Source of the DNA: Hyphomicrobiales bacterium
GTDB lineage: Bacteria > Pseudomonadota > Alphaproteobacteria > Rhizobiales > Beijerinckiaceae
Length of the DNA: 5,379 nucleotides
Assembly (NCBI GenBank): GCA_003567055.1
Contig: PXAW01000129.1
Coordinates: 1-5,379 of the forward strand
Reading direction: 5' to 3'
Positions 1 to 5,379 of this stretch are shown here, piece by piece. The translations under genes and the position numbers were made by a program. Numbering within the stretch: the first letter of the stretch is position 1; every line of letters starts with the position of its first letter. The notes beneath the pieces are model-generated. The model saw only the letters and a program-made list of their open reading frames with translations. It did not search any database and was not told the origin of the DNA.

Positions 1-159
1 CTCTCCGGTACCGGCAAGGTGATCCGCACCCAGGCCGGCAAGCAGCACGGAATGATCAAGCGGACGAAGAAGCAGATCCGCGACCAGCGCGGTACTGCGG
101 TCATGTTCGAGGGCGATGCCCGCAACGTGCGCAAGTATTTCCTGCCCAATTCCCGCTGA
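1..159 (+). CDS. rpmI: 50S ribosomal protein L35, C-terminal part (5' end outside the window)
   Basis: The reading frame is open from the first base and gives 52 residues before TGA at 157-159. The protein is very basic and carries recognisable L35 blocks: [22 protein letters not shown], split here as [11 protein letters not shown] and [10 protein letters not shown], and the C-terminal [11 protein letters not shown]35 in this group is usually about 66-67 residues, so roughly the first 15 (the MPK...K-KRFK start) lie to the left of the window. L35 is a small protein of the large ribosomal subunit that binds 23S rRNA. It is followed by rplT after 30 bp, the standard infC-rpmI-rplT order; infC would be expected further left but is not visible. 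Identification is firm; only the start is missing. Confidence 0.96.
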   Translation, partial: LSGTGKVIRTQAGKQHGMIKRTKKQIRDQRGTAVMFEGDARNVRKYFLPNSR

Positions 160-189
160 TCATCACGACACGCTACACGGAGAACCATC

Positions 190-561
190 ATGGCTCGCGT
201 CAAGAGGGGCGTTACCGCCCACGCCAAGCACAAGAAGGTCCTGAAGCTCGCCAAGGGTTTCTACGGCCGCCGCAAGAACACGATCCGCACGGCCAAGGCC
301 GCCGTCGATCGCTCCATGCAATACGCCTATCGCGATCGCAAGGCGAAGAAGCGCACCTTCCGCGCCCTGTGGATCCAGCGCCTGAACGCCGCCGTGCGTG
401 AACACGGCCTGACCTATTCGCGATTTATCGACGGCCTCAACAAGGCTGGCATCACGGTCGATCGCAAGGTCCTGTCCGACCTCGCCATCCACGAGCCGGC
501 GGCCTTCACCGCCCTCGTCGATCAGGCGAAGGCGGCGCTGCCGGCGCAGCAGGCCGCATAA
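190..561 (+). CDS. rplT: 50S ribosomal protein L20
   Basis: This 123-residue basic protein begins [19 protein letters not shown], as L20 proteins do. It fits the L20 family signature exactly at residues 54-70 (K54, R58, L60-W61-I62, R64-L65-N66, R70). L20 binds 23S rRNA early in assembly of the large subunit and in several bacteria also represses its own operon by binding the mRNA. No leader for such control can be seen here, because the upstream operon start is outside the window. The length is slightly above the common 117-120 residues owing to an Ala/Gln-rich tail (AALPAQQAA). The start is supported by GGAGAA at 179-184, 5 bases before ATG. The gene follows rpmI by 30 bp and precedes pheS by 178 bp on the same strand. 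Confidence 0.98.
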   Translation: MARVKRGVTAHAKHKKVLKLAKGFYGRRKNTIRTAKAAVDRSMQYAYRDRKAKKRTFRALWIQRLNAAVREHGLTYSRFIDGLNKAGITVDRKVLSDLAIHEPAAFTALVDQAKAALPAQQAA

Positions 562-578
562 GGCGTTTCACCGCTCAT

Positions 579-607
579 GACCCATGCGAAACCATTTCGC
601 ATGGGTC
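579..607. repeat. Perfect inverted repeat / hairpin between rplT and pheS
   Basis: The left arm GACCCATGCGAAA (579-591) and the right arm TTTCGCATGGGTC (595-607) are exact reverse complements separated by CCA. The result is a 13-bp perfect stem with a 3-nt loop, starting 17 bases after the rplT stop. No run of T follows on either strand, so it is not a standard intrinsic terminator. It could be an RNA hairpin that partly ends or processes the transcript between the ribosomal genes and pheS, a copy of a dispersed intergenic palindrome, or an operator for a dimeric regulator. The structure is seen directly; the role is unknown. Confidence 0.85.
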
Positions 608-639
608 CGCCCAGCCCTGTGAGGCCATTTCCGGCGGCG

Positions 640-669
640 GCGTCGATTTTTTCGACGCTTTGCGCGTCG
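640..669 (+). promoter_or_regulatory. Two mutually exclusive small hairpins upstream of pheS
   Basis: GCGTCGA (640-646) pairs with TCGACGC (652-658) around a TTTTT loop. The same middle segment, CGACGC (653-658), can instead pair with GCGTCG (664-669) around a 5-nt loop. The three segments therefore form alternatives, as in attenuator leaders. However, neither hairpin is followed by a T-run and no convincing Phe-rich leader peptide with a normal start codon precedes them. Control of pheS by attenuation is known in enterobacteria (the pheM leader); here it is only a possibility. Short GC-rich alternatives like these also arise by chance. Confidence 0.3.
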
Positions 670-685
670 TGGCGTGGTTTCGGGC

Positions 686-714
686 TTGACGGTCCCCGCG
701 CCGCGCGCTTGATC
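686..714 (+). promoter_or_regulatory. Weak candidate promoter for pheS
   Basis: TTGACG at 686-691 matches the -35 consensus at five of six positions. The best -10-like hexamers 16-17 bases on (CTTGAT at 708-713 or TTGATC at 709-714) are poor. Transcription would begin near 720, leaving a leader of about 20 bases before the pheS start at 740. A weak internal promoter would let pheS be expressed apart from rpmI-rplT, but read-through from upstream explains the layout equally well. Confidence 0.25.
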
Positions 715-739
715 TCCCGGCGCATCATCAGAGGGACCG

Positions 740-1822
740 ATGACCGATCTCAAACAGCTCGAGGGCGATCTGCTCGCCCGCATCGCCGATGCCGAAGACG
801 AGACGGCGCTCGAACAGCTGCGCGTCGCCGCTCTGGGCAAGAAGGGCACGATCTCCGATCTGCTCAAATCGCTCGGCGGCATGACGCCGGAGGAGCGCAA
901 GGCGCAGGGCCCCGTGATCAACGGGCTGCGCGACACCGTCCAGCAGGCGATCAATGCCCGCCGCGAGGCACTCGCCGGCGCAGCGCTCGAAGCGCGGCTT
1001 GCCGCCGAGCGGGTCGATGTCACCCTGCCTGTGCGCGAGGGGCCCGAGACGCGCGGGCGCATCCATCCGATCAGCCAGGTCATCGACGAGTTGACCGCGA
1101 TCTTCGCCGATATGGGTTTCTCCGTCGCGGAAGGCCCCGATATCGAGACGGATTATCTGAATTTCACCGCGCTCAACTTCCCCGAGGGCCATCCCGCGCG
1201 GGAGATGCACGACACGTTCTTCATGCAGCCGGACGCGACCGGCGCACGCAAGGTGCTGCGCACCCATACCAGCCCGGTCCAGATCCGCACCATGACGGCG
1301 CAAAAGCCGCCGATCCGCGTGATCATTCCCGGGCGCACCTATCGCCACGATTCCGACCAGACCCACACCCCGATGTTCCATCAGGTCGAGGGGCTGGTGA
1401 TCGATAAAAAAGCCCATATCGGCCACATGAAATGGGTGTTGCAGGAATTCTGCAAGGCCTTCTTCGAGGTGGACGAGGTCAAGATGCGCTTTCGCCCCTC
1501 GTTCTTCCCCTTCACCGAGCCCTCCGCCGAGGTGGATATCCAGTGCTCGCGCAAGGGTGGCGAGATCCGCTTCGGCGAGGGCGAGGACTGGCTCGAGATT
1601 CTGGGCTGCGGCATGGTGCATCCCAATGTGCTGCGCAATTGCGGGCTCGATCCGGACGAGTATCAGGGCTTTGCCTGGGGGCTCGGCATCGACCGCATCG
1701 CCATGCTGAAATACGGCATGCCGGATCTGCGCCCGTTCTTCGAGGCCGATATCCGCTGGCTGCAGCATTACGGCTTCCGCCCCCTCGACCTGCCGACGCT
1801 GGCCGGGGGATTGTCGTCGTGA
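740..1822 (+). CDS. pheS: Phenylalanyl-tRNA synthetase alpha subunit (EC 6.1.1.20)
   Basis: The 360-residue protein is the catalytic subunit of the cytoplasmic alpha2-beta2 enzyme that charges tRNA-Phe with phenylalanine using ATP. Residues 1 to about 95 are a charged helical N-terminal arm, typical of the tRNA-contacting coiled coil. The class II core follows: motif 1 around [10 protein letters not shown] (109-118), motif 2 [14 protein letters not shown] (198-211) leading into FHQVEG (213-218), and motif 3 [10 protein letters not shown] (314-323) with Arg319. Probable Phe-pocket residues include H176/S178 in [11 protein letters not shown]215/E217, the FFPFTEPS segment (255-262) and Ala312 in GFAWG, which corresponds to Ala294 of E. 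coli PheS. Length is normal for alphaproteobacteria, which carry a short tail after the core (here about 345-360). GAGGGA at 731-736 just before ATG supports the start. The partner pheT is not adjacent: two small genes intervene. Confidence 0.98.
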   Translation: MTDLKQLEGDLLARIADAEDETALEQLRVAALGKKGTISDLLKSLGGMTPEERKAQGPVINGLRDTVQQAINARREALAGAALEARLAAERVDVTLPVREGPETRGRIHPISQVIDELTAIFADMGFSVAEGPDIETDYLNFTALNFPEGHPAREMHDTFFMQPDATGARKVLRTHTSPVQIRTMTAQKPPIRVIIPGRTYRHDSDQTHTPMFHQVEGLVIDKKAHIGHMKWVLQEFCKAFFEVDEVKMRFRPSFFPFTEPSAEVDIQCSRKGGEIRFGEGEDWLEILGCGMVHPNVLRNCGLDPDEYQGFAWGLGIDRIAMLKYGMPDLRPFFEADIRWLQHYGFRPLDLPTLAGGLSS

Positions 1823-1847
1823 TGTGCCGGAGTGATGACCGACAAGC

Positions 1848-1851
1848 GAGG
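1848..1851 (+). promoter_or_regulatory. Ribosome binding site deciding the DUF4160 start
   Basis: GAGG at 1848-1851 lies five bases before ATG at 1857. An in-frame GTG at 1851 overlaps this motif and has no good site of its own. The ATG also gives the family-typical N-terminus MPTLLR, so 1857 is preferred. Confidence 0.65.
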
Positions 1852-1856
1852 TGCTG

Positions 1857-2093
1857 ATGCCGACACTGCTGCGCTGGAAGGGGTATAGGTTCTTCTTCTA
1901 TTCGGCGGATGGATTCGAGCCGGCCCATATCCACGTGGTCAAGGACGGCAAGGAAGCAAAGCTCTGGCTGAACGATGTCTCGGTCGCCGTCAATCTGGGG
2001 TACAATGCGCGTGAACTGGGTGAGATCATACGCAAGACCCGCGAGCATCGCGGCGCGTTCATGGAGGCCTGGAATGGCTACTTTGGAAATTGA
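1857..2093 (+). CDS. DUF4160 domain-containing small protein (first gene of a DUF4160/DUF2442 pair)
   Basis: The 78-residue protein has the full DUF4160 pattern: MPTLLRWKGYRFFFYS at the start, EPAHIHV (21-27), GKEAKLWL (31-38), the NARELGEI helix (50-57) and a final EAWNGYFG (70-77). The biochemical function of the family is unknown. It is commonly found beside DUF2442 genes, and that pairing looks toxin-antitoxin-like, but I know of no proof. There is no signal peptide or membrane segment, so it should be cytoplasmic. It begins 34 bp after pheS and its last 20 bp overlap the next gene, which suggests translational coupling. By hand count GC is about 134 of 237 bases (57%), lower than the flanking pheS and pheT stretches, and it uses AGG and ATA codons that are scarce in the neighbours. 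This hints at a different origin. Family call is strong; any role is inference. Confidence 0.88.
   Translation: MPTLLRWKGYRFFFYSADGFEPAHIHVVKDGKEAKLWLNDVSVAVNLGYNARELGEIIRKTREHRGAFMEAWNGYFGN
2063..2067 (+). promoter_or_regulatory. Ribosome binding site for the DUF2442 gene inside the DUF4160 coding region
   Basis: GGAGG at 2063-2067 lies six bases before ATG at 2074, inside the last codons of the DUF4160 gene. The motif and spacing are close to ideal. They favour this start over upstream in-frame starts from 1975, which would give a longer overlap and a non-family N-terminus. Confidence 0.75.
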
Positions 2094-2346
2094 AGTCGAA
2101 GATGCGCGCCCGGTCGCGGCCCATTGCGACGACGCCTTCCTGCACGTGACGCTCGCCGACGGGCGCAAGCTCGCCGCTCCCCTGTGGTGGTACCCGCGCC
2201 TGTCATCCGCGCCTGCGCCCGCTCTGGCTGAGGTGGAACTGATGCCGATGGGCATTCACTGGCCCGCCATTGATGAAGACATCAGCGTCGCGAGCATTCT
2301 GCGGGGCGAGAAAGCCCCCGGGGCGCGCGCTCCCGTCGAACAGTGA
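2074..2346 (+). CDS. DUF2442 domain-containing small protein (second gene of the pair)
   Basis: The 90-residue protein matches DUF2442: an N-terminal beta-rich half with HVTLADGRKLAAPL (24-37), then WWYPRL (38-43) and the hallmark GIHWPAIDEDISVASIL (60-76). The C-terminal 12 or so residues (KAPGARAPVEQ) look disordered. DUF2442 proteins have no settled function. As far as I recall, some relatives carry an added DNA-binding helix-turn-helix; none is visible here. Its position directly after a DUF4160 gene, with a 20-bp overlap and its own GGAGG site, suggests the two proteins are made together and probably interact. An antitoxin or modulator role is a guess from gene order only. GC is about 181 of 273 bases (66%), like the flanking genes and unlike its partner. 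The open frame runs upstream to 1975, but the start at 2074 fits the family length and the ribosome binding site. Confidence 0.88.
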   Translation: MATLEIEVEDARPVAAHCDDAFLHVTLADGRKLAAPLWWYPRLSSAPAPALAEVELMPMGIHWPAIDEDISVASILRGEKAPGARAPVEQ

Positions 2347-2427
2347 TGGCGATCCAGCAACTGCTCATTCCCTGAGGACGCTCCCGTGCCCGGATCACGC
2401 TTCTCTTCCTGCGACCTTGCGAAAATG

Positions 2428-2444
2428 GCGACGGCGCCCGTCGC
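2428..2444. repeat. Small GC-rich hairpin in the gap before pheT
   Basis: GCGACGG (2428-2434) and CCGTCGC (2438-2444) form a perfect 7-bp stem with a CGC loop, in the middle of the 167-bp gap between the DUF2442 gene and pheT. No T-run follows (the next bases are TTCGAGCGTC), so it is not a convincing terminator, and pheT needs transcription to pass through it. It could modulate pheT mRNA level or be chance in GC-rich DNA. Apart from the pheT ribosome binding site I see nothing else definite in this gap. Confidence 0.4.
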
Positions 2445-2513
2445 TTCGAGCGTCGTCATTGTTTCGTACTGCGTTTCAAGCCGAACAGAGGCGACTGCCG
2501 AGAGGAAAGAAAA

Positions 2514-4934
2514 ATGAAATTCACCCTGTCCTGGCTGAAGGATCATCTCGAGACGCAGGCGACGCTGGGCGAGATCGTGGCTGCGCTCGATGCCATCGGG
2601 CTCGAGGTCGAGGGCGTCACCGACAAGGCGCAGGAACTCGCCGCCTATCGCATCGCCTCCGTGATCGAGGCCACGCAGCATCCCGATGCGGATCGGCTGC
2701 GCGTGTGCAAGGTCGATACGGGGGAGGGTGATCCGATCCAGGTGGTCTGCGGCGCGCCGAATGCGCGCACGGGCATGAAGAGCGTGTTCGCGCCGCCGGG
2801 CACCTACATTCCCGGCAAGAACATCACGCTGGGCGTCGGCGTCATCCGGGGCGTCGAGAGCGCCGGCATGCTCTGCTCGGAGGCCGAGCTCGAACTCTCC
2901 GAGGATCACGACGGCATCATCGATCTGCCGCAGGACGCGCCCGTGGGCGCGCTCTACGCCACCTATGCGAAGCTCGACGATCCGGTGATCGAGATCAGCC
3001 TGACGCCGAACCGCCCCGATTGCACGGCGATCCGCGGCATCGCCCGCGATCTCGCGGCGGCGGGGCTGGGCACCCTGCGCCAGGAGCAGGTCACCCAGCC
3101 GGCCAGCGAAGGCGAGAGCCCGATCGGCGTGCGCCTCGATCTGCCCGGCGAGGCGCATCTGTGCCCGGCTTTCGCCCTGCGTCTGGTGCGTGGCGTGAAG
3201 AACGGCCCGAGCCCGGAATGGATGCAGCGTCGCCTGCGCGCCATCGGCCTGCGCCCGATCAATGCGCTCGTCGACATCACCAATTACGTCACCCATGATC
3301 GCGGGCGTCCGCTGCACGTCTTCGATGCGGCGAAGGTGAAGGGCGAACTCGTGGTGCGCAAGGCGCGCGACGGCGAGGAGCTGCTCGCGCTCGACGGCAA
3401 GACCTATACGCTCGATTCCACCATGGTGGTGATCGCCGATGAAAACGGCCCGGAATCGCTGGCCGGCATCATGGGCGGCGAGCATTCGGGCTGCGACGAG
3501 ACGACGACCGACGTGCTGATCGAATCGGCCCTGTGGGATCCGCTCAACGTCGCCCAGACCGGGCGCAAGCTCGGCATCATCACCGATGCGCGCTATCGCT
3601 TCGAGCGCGGCGTCGATCCCAATTACACCCTGCCGGGGCTCGATCTCGCCGCGCAGCTGGTGGTGGATCTGTGCGGGGGACAGGTCTCGAAGACGCATCT
3701 CGCCGGCACGATCCCCGATCCCAGCCGCATCATCAGCTTCCCCTTTGCCGAGACGAAGCGCCTTTCCGGCCTCGATCTGCCCAAGGCCGAGGCGCATGCG
3801 ATCCTCGAGCAGCTCGGCTTCCACATTTCCGGCGCGGGCGAGGAGGTCAAGGTGCTGCCGCCGTCCTGGCGTCCGGATATCGAGGGCAAGGCCGATCTCG
3901 TCGAGGAGATCGTGCGCATTGCCGGGCTCGATCGCATCGAACCGGTGCCGCTCGGGCGGATCGAGGCGAGCGTGGTCAAGCCGCTGCTGACATTGCTGCA
4001 AAAGCGCACCAGCCAGGCGCGCAGGGCGCTCGCCACGCGGGGGCTGTCGGAAGCGGTGACCTGGTCCTTCATCTCGCGCGAGGATGCGATCGCCTTCGGT
4101 GGCGGGCATGACCTGCTCGCGCTGGCCAATCCGATCGCCGCCGAACTCTCCGACATGCGCCCGAGCCTGTTGCCGGGGCTCCTGCGCGCGGCCCAGCGCA
4201 ATGCCGATCGCGGTTTCGGCGACGTCGCCCTGTTCGAAGTCGGCCAATGTTTCGAGGATGATACGCCGGAAGGCCAGAAGATGCGCGCCGCCGGCATTCG
4301 CCGGGGCACGGCGCGGCCGCAAGGTGCCGGCCGGCATTGGGATGGTGGCGCACGCACGGTTGACGTTTTCGACGCCAAGGCGGATGCGCTGTCGCTGCTG
4401 GCCACCCTCGGTGTCGCGGTCGACAAGCTCCAGATCGTGCCGGGCGGCCCCGATTACCTGCATCCGGGCCGATGCGGGCGCATGCAGTTCGGGCCGAAGA
4501 ACGTGATCGGCCATTTTGGCGAATTGCACCCCGCCACGCTCAAGACCCTCGACGTGAAGGGGCCGCTCGTCGCCTTCGAGATTTCCCTCGACGCCATCCC
4601 CGCGCCGAAGGCGAAGCCGACCAAGGCGCGCGCGAAGCTCGAACTCTCCGAGTTCCAGCCGCTGACCCGCGATTTCGCCTTCGTGGTCGATCGTGACGTC
4701 GCCGCTGCCGACATCCTGCGCGCGGCGCAGGGCGCGGAGCGCAATCTCGTCACCGGGGTCGAGGTATTCGACGTCTATGAGGGCGAGCATGTCGGCGAGG
4801 GCCGTAAATCGGTGGCGATCGCGGTGACGCTGCAGCCGTCACAGAAGACGCTGACCGATCCCGAGATCGAGGCGGTGTCCCAGAAAATCGTCGCGGAAGT
4901 CGCCCGCAAGACGGGTGGCACCCTGCGCGGCTGA
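2514..4934 (+). CDS. pheT: Phenylalanyl-tRNA synthetase beta subunit (EC 6.1.1.20)
   Basis: The 806-residue protein pairs with PheS in the alpha2-beta2 enzyme; it binds tRNA-Phe and hydrolyses wrongly charged Tyr-tRNA-Phe. Domains in order are: an EMAP-type OB fold for tRNA binding (about 39-150, with HPDADRL at 56-62), SLTPNRPDC (162-170) leading into the B3/B4 editing domain (about 215-390), a B5 domain (about 404-475, with [20 protein letters not shown]), a catalytic-like core without active-site function (about 480-690), and a C-terminal FDX-ACB anticodon-binding domain (about 713-806, [13 protein letters not shown]). Editing-site residues known from the E. coli enzyme appear intact: H268 in PLHVFD, E337, and T357/A359 in [11 protein letters not shown]. 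Length is close to the usual 795-810. AGAGGAAAG at 2501-2509 supports the ATG. The gene is separated from pheS by two small genes but lies on the same strand, probably on the same transcript. Confidence 0.98.
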   Translation: MKFTLSWLKDHLETQATLGEIVAALDAIGLEVEGVTDKAQELAAYRIASVIEATQHPDADRLRVCKVDTGEGDPIQVVCGAPNARTGMKSVFAPPGTYIPGKNITLGVGVIRGVESAGMLCSEAELELSEDHDGIIDLPQDAPVGALYATYAKLDDPVIEISLTPNRPDCTAIRGIARDLAAAGLGTLRQEQVTQPASEGESPIGVRLDLPGEAHLCPAFALRLVRGVKNGPSPEWMQRRLRAIGLRPINALVDITNYVTHDRGRPLHVFDAAKVKGELVVRKARDGEELLALDGKTYTLDSTMVVIADENGPESLAGIMGGEHSGCDETTTDVLIESALWDPLNVAQTGRKLGIITDARYRFERGVDPNYTLPGLDLAAQLVVDLCGGQVSKTHLAGTIPDPSRIISFPFAETKRLSGLDLPKAEAHAILEQLGFHISGAGEEVKVLPPSWRPDIEGKADLVEEIVRIAGLDRIEPVPLGRIEASVVKPLLTLLQKRTSQARRALATRGLSEAVTWSFISREDAIAFGGGHDLLALANPIAAELSDMRPSLLPGLLRAAQRNADRGFGDVALFEVGQCFEDDTPEGQKMRAAGIRRGTARPQGAGRHWDGGARTVDVFDAKADALSLLATLGVAVDKLQIVPGGPDYLHPGRCGRMQFGPKNVIGHFGELHPATLKTLDVKGPLVAFEISLDAIPAPKAKPTKARAKLELSEFQPLTRDFAFVVDRDVAAADILRAAQGAERNLVTGVEVFDVYEGEHVGEGRKSVAIAVTLQPSQKTLTDPEIEAVSQKIVAEVARKTGGTLRG

Positions 4935-4962
4935 GGGGGCTGGCGGCGTCGTCGAAAAAGCC

Positions 4963-4988
4963 TGCGCGCGGGCGAAATTCCGCGCGCA
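4963..4988 (-). terminator. Strong GC hairpin after pheT, terminator-like for leftward transcription
   Basis: TGCGCGCGG (4963-4971) and CCGCGCGCA (4980-4988) form a perfect 9-bp stem with an 8-nt loop, 28 bases after the pheT stop. On the plus strand no T-run follows. On the minus strand the stem is followed by GGC and then TTTTT (complement of 4955-4959), which is the intrinsic-terminator pattern for RNA coming from the right. It may still help protect or end the pheT transcript. The hairpin is certain from the sequence; which strand it serves is inferred. Confidence 0.45.
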
Positions 4989-4998
4989 ATCGCGATTG
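4987..4998. repeat. 12-bp perfect palindrome overlapping the tRNA-Ala -35 element
   Basis: CAATCGCGATTG reads the same on both strands. Its last three bases (TTG) are also the first three of the TTGACA promoter element at 4996-5001, and its first two bases overlap the end of the preceding hairpin. Such a site could bind a dimeric regulator controlling the tRNA gene, but no binding protein is known from this window, and chance is possible in CG-rich sequence. Confidence 0.35.
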
Positions 4999-5024
4999 AC
5001 AGACGCCGCACACGCGCTTATCAC
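4996..5024 (+). promoter_or_regulatory. Sigma-70-type promoter of the tRNA-Ala gene
   Basis: A perfect -35 hexamer TTGACA (4996-5001) is followed after 17 bases by TATCAC (5019-5024), or after 16 by TTATCA. Transcription would start near 5031, about 30 bases before the mature tRNA, leaving a short leader for RNase P to remove. The strength of the -35 and the distance fit a stable-RNA promoter independent of pheT. Confidence 0.7.
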
Positions 5025-5060
5025 CGCCACACCAACCGGCGGCGCAAGCCGCGCCGGTCA

Positions 5061-5136
5061 GGGGCTGTAGCTCAGTTGGGAGAGCGCTGCAATCGCACTG
5101 CAGAGGTCAGGGGTTCAAATCCCCTCAGCTCCACCA
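5061..5136 (+). tRNA. tRNA-Ala, anticodon CGC
   Basis: A complete 76-nt cloverleaf can be drawn. The acceptor stem is GGGGCTG/CAGCTCC (5061-5067 with 5126-5132), including the G3-U70 wobble pair that identifies alanine tRNAs. The D arm is GCTC/GAGC (5070-5073 with 5082-5085). The anticodon stem CTGCA/TGCAG encloses the loop ATCGCAC, giving anticodon CGC at 5094-5096. The T arm AGGGG/CCCCT has TTCAAAT as its loop. The discriminator is A (5133) and CCA is encoded at 5134-5136. The tRNA reads GCG, a codon favoured in this GC-rich genome. It has its own promoter upstream and no obvious terminator just downstream. Confidence 0.97.
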
Positions 5137-5241
5137 TTTCCCAAAAGTATCTGCAATTTCTTGGAGCCCGCGCTGCGAGGATGTTTCCGCGTGCCATGCC
5201 TCGGGCGGGTCCGGGACAGCCGGTGAAAGGCACCCGGCCGG

Positions 5242-5259
5242 CGCCTCTCGTCGGAGGCG
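5242..5259. repeat. Small hairpin between the tRNA and the convergent gene
   Basis: CGCCTC (5242-5247) and GAGGCG (5254-5259) form a 6-bp stem with a 6-nt loop, just beyond the stop codon of the minus-strand gene. A second imperfect stem lies next to it: GCCGGTG at 5219-5225 with CACCCGGC at 5231-5238, one bulged base. Neither has a T-run. They sit where a convergent pair of transcripts should end, so a weak terminator role is plausible but unproven. Nothing else definite is seen in 5137-5268. Confidence 0.3.
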
Positions 5260-5268
5260 GGTCTGCGC

Positions 5269-5379
5269 TCATTCGCCCAGAGCCTGAATGAGCTGCGTGG
5301 CGAAGCGTGATGTGGCCACGGGCAGGACGCGCCCCTTCATCTGGCCGAGCAGCAGCAATCCCGGCGGGACGTCGCGGGC
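5269..5379 (-). CDS. C-terminal fragment of an unidentified minus-strand gene, possibly a LysR-type regulator
   Basis: Read on the minus strand from the window edge, 36 codons run in frame to TGA at 5271-5269: ARDVPPGLLLLGQMKGRV and then LPVATSRFATQLIQALGE. The hydrophobic strand GLLLL, a basic-rich GRVLP turn and an amphipathic closing helix (SRFATQLIQAL) give the normal appearance of a protein C-terminus. They resemble the tail of LysR-type substrate-binding domains, where a strand is followed by R-x-L-x-P-A-x-x-x-F and a last helix. That family guess is weak with so little sequence. The gene converges on the tRNA-Ala gene and its start lies beyond the right edge. Confidence 0.55.
   Translation of the reverse strand, partial: ARDVPPGLLLLGQMKGRVLPVATSRFATQLIQALGE

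Noticed and set aside
584..622. Tiny ORF MRNHFAWVRPAL inside the 29-bp palindrome region
   Set aside because: It has no ribosome binding site and only one Phe codon; the ATG is part of the inverted repeat.
642..689. Short frame ending VDFFDALRVVAWFRA-stop upstream of pheS as a pheM-like leader
   Set aside because: No ATG, GTG or TTG start is available before the Phe-Phe codons in that frame, and no T-run follows the hairpins.
577..1407. Long plus-strand open frame starting in the rplT-pheS gap, with several Phe codons early on (candidate Phe leader peptide)
   Set aside because: It has no nearby stop and runs far into pheS in another frame. Its composition (Arg/Pro/Ala/Gly-rich) is that of a shadow frame in GC-rich DNA, and no ribosome binding site precedes it.
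1835..1888. Seventeen-codon frame MTDKRGADADTAALEGV after pheS, preceded by GGAG
   Set aside because: The spacing to GGAG is too short and it overlaps the DUF4160 gene out of frame. It could be a relic of a displaced gene start, but nothing supports that.
2256..4790. Very long minus-strand open frame (844 codons) opposite pheT
   Set aside because: It is the antisense shadow of pheT. The Arg/Ala/Gly/His-rich, low-complexity composition matches no family, and pheT on the other strand is unambiguous.
5137..5268. Possible integration site at the tRNA 3' end
   Set aside because: No repeat of the tRNA 3' end and no integrase is visible in the window; the downstream DNA holds only small hairpins.
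5072..5272. Minus-strand frame containing VELRGFEPLTSAVRLQRSPN, and the plus-strand frame at 5076-5291
   Set aside because: Both are translations across the tRNA-Ala gene. The GFEPLTS-type peptide is a well-known false protein produced by reading tRNA genes in reverse.

Overview
The window is a high-GC segment of a bacterial chromosome and reads as an alphaproteobacterium, most likely of the Hyphomicrobiales (Rhizobiales). Three things point there: the rpmI-rplT-pheS-...-pheT gene order, the style of the L35, L20 and PheRS proteins, and a tRNA with an encoded CCA end. The genus cannot be fixed from the sequence alone.

Layout, left to right. Positions 1-159 are the 3' end of rpmI (ribosomal protein L35), followed by rplT (L20, 190-561). 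A 178-bp gap holds a perfect 13-bp inverted repeat with a 3-nt loop and, further on, two overlapping smaller hairpins. Then comes pheS (740-1822), the alpha subunit of phenylalanyl-tRNA synthetase. Two small overlapping genes, a DUF4160 protein (1857-2093) and a DUF2442 protein (2074-2346), lie between pheS and pheT. A 167-bp gap leads to pheT (2514-4934), the beta subunit. After pheT there is a strong GC hairpin, a clear sigma-70-type promoter (TTGACA/TATCAC) and a tRNA-Ala gene with anticodon CGC (5061-5136). The right edge carries the C-terminal 36 codons of a convergent minus-strand gene (5269-5379).

All genes from rpmI to pheT lie on the plus strand and could share one transcript. They are translation genes: two large-subunit ribosomal proteins and both subunits of the alpha2-beta2 PheRS. 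The exception is the DUF4160/DUF2442 pair, which has the arrangement of a toxin-antitoxin-like module: two tiny genes, a 20-bp overlap and a strong ribosome binding site for the second. It has no known function in Phe-tRNA synthesis.

The window is mostly conserved housekeeping DNA. The points worth a second look are the small gene pair inside the pheS-pheT operon, the 29-bp perfect palindrome upstream of pheS, and the palindrome/hairpin cluster in front of the tRNA-Ala promoter. I found no IS element, CRISPR array, phage gene or clearly novel system.
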